The notes beneath the pieces were generated by a model. That model did no database searches and had not been told where the DNA came from. It saw only the letters and a program-made list of their open reading frames with translations. Positions 59,781 to 64,000 of a stretch of DNA of 64,000 nucleotides are shown in pieces; position 1 is the first letter of the stretch; every line of letters begins with the position of its first letter. Location: contig CM059562.1 of NCBI GenBank assembly GCA_030386875.1, positions 19,521,360 to 19,585,359 on the forward strand, written 5' to 3'. The stretch is from Morinoia aosen (Eukaryota; Arthropoda; Malacostraca; Amphipoda; Talitridae). A program made the position numbers and the translations under genes.

Positions 59781-61671
59781 CTACAATAGTCGATACATTG
59801 AAGACTGACATACTACCTCTGCCTCTACGACCAATTTTCCAACCTAGTGGCAAAGATTTTGTCCCTTCTTTCTCGTTTTTTGACGAGTAGTGTTGTCTAC
59901 GTTAGCCTGTTCGAGCGTTATTTGTGCCAATGCTTTTAATTTTTTACGATTTTCTATACCGTTTTAGTCTTTTTGAGTCGAACGAAATACTCTTACCCAT
60001 CTTATGATAAAATCCGATAGCATATCGGCATATGTCTTTTCCGTAAACTTAGGCTTTCAAATATTATATCTCTGCAAACAAAAATCGACATCATTTACTT
60101 CATTATAGACTAGAATTTGATGACGCAGCTACTTATGGTCGGTAACAACTTCTTTGAATATCAAAAGTTGGTTGCCGTAATTTTGTCGCACCTGGTAATC
60201 ATCAGTAAATGTTACGCTATTTTCAATGTGGAGTAGCTACAAGAATTAACTCCTAGCTCTTACGAACCTTGTAGGTTGAACTGAATTCATTATTTTACCA
60301 CTATGATGTTTACTTCTCAGACGCATTTCAAAAGCATAAGTAATCGACAATCTAAAAATTATTTCCGCAAAACTTTACGCTGCCGACAAATCTCGTCAAT
60401 TCTCGTATCTCCCTGTTGAATAAATCACTTGCGCAATATTAATAGTCCCTGAGATGAACGTTGTATACTGATTCATCGCATCTCCTGAGCGTCATGGACA
60501 TCATGGACATGTCTGCTGCCTGGCGACTCTGACGTCCTGTATGTAGATGCGCGTGACAGAGTTTTATTACTAGACAATATTTTCCTCCCACAAAAGAGAT
60601 ACACATCTACAGCTAACTAATAGCTGTGTTTCCAGCGGGGAATTGAAAGTTTCGGGCAATCTCACCCGAATTGATTTGCGTTGATGGAAATGAGTTTTTT
60701 CTTGAGTATAATAAAGTGAGGTTATGGTTGAAGAATATGTCTTTCGTCCTGAGTCTAACAATTTAGACAATTTAAACAGTCGCAGCTCAAGAAAGTCTAG
60801 TTAATCTCAGTATGTTGACCTGAGATAAATTTATTCCTTAGCAATTTTCAAACACAATTTTAAATTTCAAATCTTACTGTCAACTTTCATAAGGCATTTG
60901 TATTATTTGTAAAATAAAATGAAGATTATATTTTGAAATTGAGTTAAAACTTTACGTAGCCATCAGATCTTAAATGCTCTAATCGATACTCTAAATTTTT
61001 TGTACATTATTGCCAGAAAGACAAAGATGCACAATATAGCAATAGTTATGCACGACAGCATTAGTTTTATGTTTATGCGTGAGTATACAAAAAATACGAA
61101 CCTAATTAATGCGAAAAAATTAAAATAATTTCAACATTTTGCATATATATAACCTCGGTTGAGTTCCTTCCGTAATTAGCCTAACTATAATATCAATATC
61201 CTCGTCAAATTATCCAAGCACATGAGTAAGTCACTTATTGATGTGATATTTCATACGTACAGCATAGAACAAATAAATACACAGACTACGCAGTCTAAAT
61301 GAAGATTTGGAGGAGTAAGATCATCTGTGTCTTCCCAAAGTGAAATTTTTTCTACAAACGTTCTACAATTTCTTCTAAAATACTTGGAAAATGATATAGC
61401 AACTTACAAAAACAAATAACCTCCCAAAGCAGATACTATCAACAAACCATTTCGAAAATTGAAATCCATGCCTACGTATAATAAAATGAACCAGAGCCCG
61501 TGCCATGCAGCCATCTACTTCCAAATCAGTGCATTGTTGTGTTGAATTGCCGAGGTAAAACGAGCACTAGGATTTTCAAATGTGAGAGTAGAGTCTTTCA
61601 GCTGTTCTCCTCCGTGACGCAAGGGCTGAGCGTCAAGGGAGAAGGTTCGAGTTCAGCCCTGCAACTGGGCA
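59781..61671. other. No gene seen
   Basis: AT-rich. A short direct repeat (catggacatcatggacatg) at about 60490-60510 is the only structure noted. Confidence 0.5.
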
Positions 61672-61904
61672 GCACTTTTTTCCGGCACTTCTGCATGCAC
61701 GGTGCTTTTGCTCTGTACTTTTACAGAGTACGTTTGCCGAGTGCTTTTACCCAGTACTTTGGTCATCTACTTTTTCCGTGTACTTTTGCCCAGTACATTT
61801 GTCGAGTACGTTTGTCCTGTACTTTTGCCCATGGTACTTTAGCACGGTACTTTTGCCCAGTACTTTTGTCCAGCACTTTTGTCCTGTACTTTTGTTCGAT
61901 GCGA
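61672..61904 (+). repeat. Degenerate 13-bp minisatellite
   Basis: About 17 units of gtacttttgccca and variants (gtacgtttgtcct, gcacttttgtcct, gtactttagcacg), with two units lengthened by two bases. The plus-strand frame at 61500-61919 and the minus-strand frames opposite are by-products of this repeat. Confidence 0.9.
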
Positions 61905-64000
61905 AGGCACTTATGGTAATTGGGAAAACGAAAAATTCGTGCACAACTCATAGGGGAAACAATTCTTCTTGATAAGCTTGGGATTCATCACCGTAGGTCA
62001 AAATATTGAAAATCCCTTATAAAATATCCCTTTTAAAATATTCCTTTTAAAATAGAACCATCCTAAGAAACACAATACAAACCTATGCCTACCCAGCAAG
62101 AAATACCGCGGTTTTATGGAGCTTGGCTGGACAAAAAATTCCCTTCACGGATTCAATTCTATAATCTATTTGCATTAAGAGCGGCACAAATTATTTAGAT
62201 GTCTTTATAATTTGTCCATTAGTCTTTATAATTAGTGCAACAATTGTGTTCATTGAGTAATTACGTTATTATCAAGTCATCATTTAAATTCTAAGATGGA
62301 CAAATGTGCCTCGTTCTGTGACTAATGATTAAGCGATCAAAATTGGTTGGCCTTGTTTGTCATGAGACGATTTTTTTGTTTGGATGCTTCAAATATTTTT
62401 GTGAGGTAACTCAATTATACCGAGCTTGGCACATGTTCATTCGTCAATATCACTTTTTCATGTAAAATTAATTTGCACAAAGTTTTGTACGAAATGATTC
62501 CTCAGCGCTTCTATAAAAACGGTAAAAAAAGTCCGAGAGGACAGACAATTTATTCGCTAAGCTTGAGTGAGTCATGACAACCAAATTTAGGTTAATTGAA
62601 TTGTTTCTCTGAACATAATGGTGTCTGTATCACTTCAAGAAGAAACTGCGCAGGCAATCAACAGTTTAGAAACTAGTCGATGGAAGAAAACGAATCTGTT
62701 AATGGGACCTTCCATCTGTTATTCCTGAATGATTTCAACTAATTTAATGATGATTTATTCACTTGAATATGTTCACCAGTAAATAGCAAACCATTTTAAA
62801 TGAGTTTTTATTCAAACCTAAGATCTTCTTCATCGCGTATCCCTTCCCATTCGTGGTTTATGCCCGCCAAATCCTGACTGCACAGCCAAACAATCGCGAC
62901 TGAGGAGCTCCGGATCTGCAGCGCTGGTGTGGCACAGAAAGGCCAAAATTTTGTGGGGCTAGAATTCAGATGAGCCTCTGCACCGCCCAGGCATGACGGG
63001 CCTCATGAATATGAAGTGCCATTCCGTGTGATTATATGGCTGCCCAATAGAAATTTGGAAACCGCAGTGGTCATAAAAGGGAATAAATTAAAGTTAATGT
63101 CTCGATGTTCAACATTTGAAGCAGGCTCTAGCAGGTATGAAATATGATCAAAAAAAGTGCGGTGAAGCATCAACATAAGTTGACTTTAGTTGAAGTATAG
63201 AGCAAGTAACTTTACATAACAGTGAGCCGCGTTGTATAGCTGGTAAATATAGTTCTGTAACGAGGCGCTGTTACTAATGCGACTGACCAGTACAATTGAA
63301 ATTTTAATTAGGTTCGCATATCTCTATTGCCTTATAACTGGTATGTGAAGCAGCATGATGACAACTAATTTCATAATTAATCAAGGACACCTAAGCATAG
63401 TTATATATTCTGAAAAATTGAGGAACAAATTTTTTTCAGGCCAAGATTGACACTTCAATCGAGGTAGATCTTCAGCAGTGAAGCCATTTTTATAATGATT
63501 TGATTTTCACTGATACTTAACATATAACAGCGATAACGCGCTAACACCCGATTAATTTATGATGCCGAACTCAAAGTCTCTAACGAGAATTGTGAAAAAT
63601 TATACAGAAAATCCAAATCCCCCCAAAAATAGATGCTCATAGCTATAGAGACTGTCGGGCTAGATTTGGTCTGAGACGAAGAAGTGGGCAACTATACATG
63701 AGCCTGTTTTCAGCTGTTAATTTATTTGCTTGAAGCAATATGAGTAGCTCATTTTAAGTAGACTTAACTCTGATAGAGTTGAACATGTAAAGGCTTATGG
63801 GTATACTAGCGCGAGAACGCAATCATCTTCCAAATAATACGTGCTGAGGTCGGTGTTTGTATCGCTATTTGTTTACACTTTTTGCTAAAGAAATTCCTTG
63901 AGTAATCACTAAATACCATGGATATTTATTGAATTGAGTCAGTGAGTGAAAGTCAGAGGCTAGTGACTCAATCTCTAAATCTAAGCAATTAGATAAACTG
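61905..64000. other. No gene seen
   Basis: AT-rich with a GC-richer patch at 62850-63005 that shows no recognised coding or RNA feature. A short tandem ccttttaaaatat lies at about 62025-62055. Confidence 0.5.

Noticed and set aside
61620..61670. tRNA-like B box (ggttcgagttc) with agggctg/cagccct stem
   Set aside because: The stem encloses only about 26 bases, and no A box or cloverleaf fits.
61500..61919. 139-codon plus-strand frame
   Set aside because: Its C-terminal half is the 13-bp minisatellite and the rest resembles nothing.

Overview
The window looks like nuclear DNA of an arthropod, most likely an insect. It is AT-rich, has long introns with GT/AG junctions, very sparse coding sequence, decayed mariner-type transposases, a tRNA-derived SINE, several MITEs and large minisatellites. 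I see no operons, bacterial promoters, rRNA genes or CRISPR arrays. The species cannot be named from the sequence.

One gene is well supported: a five-exon, plus-strand monocarboxylate-transporter-like protein (SLC16/MCT family of the major facilitator superfamily) from 8147 to 22386. All four introns are GT-AG and all exon phases agree, giving a 558-residue protein. It carries both family signatures (DGGWGW near the first helix, and YFxKxR at residues 218-223). Intron 4 holds a second, phase-compatible terminal exon (17401-17516) with its own stop and AATAAA signal. It also holds a broken copy of that exon (15342-15430), only 19 bases past the exon 4 donor. The splice acceptor of the main last exon lies at the end of a degenerate 62-bp tandem repeat whose units each resemble a 3' splice site.

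Layout: 1-3706 no gene seen; 3707-6155 a 31-bp minisatellite of 77 units with no indels; 8147-22386 the transporter gene, whose introns hold a hAT-type MITE with perfect 8-bp target duplications, a second short MITE, a mariner transposase fossil, a 680-bp MITE and a possible antisense terminal exon; 25818-26954 and 50758-52229 two TTAA-flanked foldback elements with related terminal repeats; 29090-29275 a SINE; 33765-34147 a degenerate minisatellite; 35606-36751 two phase-compatible candidate exons of an unknown minus-strand gene; 41638-42260 a long-TIR MITE; 45068-45160 a possible signal-peptide exon; 45180-45670 a 70-bp pyrimidine-rich repeat; 47530-48290 and 59080-59780 two minus-strand mariner-like transposase fossils; 52406-52679 a 40-bp repeat; 56621-58100 a 20-bp satellite with higher-order structure; 61672-61904 a 13-bp minisatellite. 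The rest holds no feature I can support.

The most unusual items are the pair of TTAA foldback elements, the alternative and dead terminal exons of the transporter, and the repeat that supplies its last splice acceptor. All gene models are read from sequence alone; no transcript or database evidence was available.
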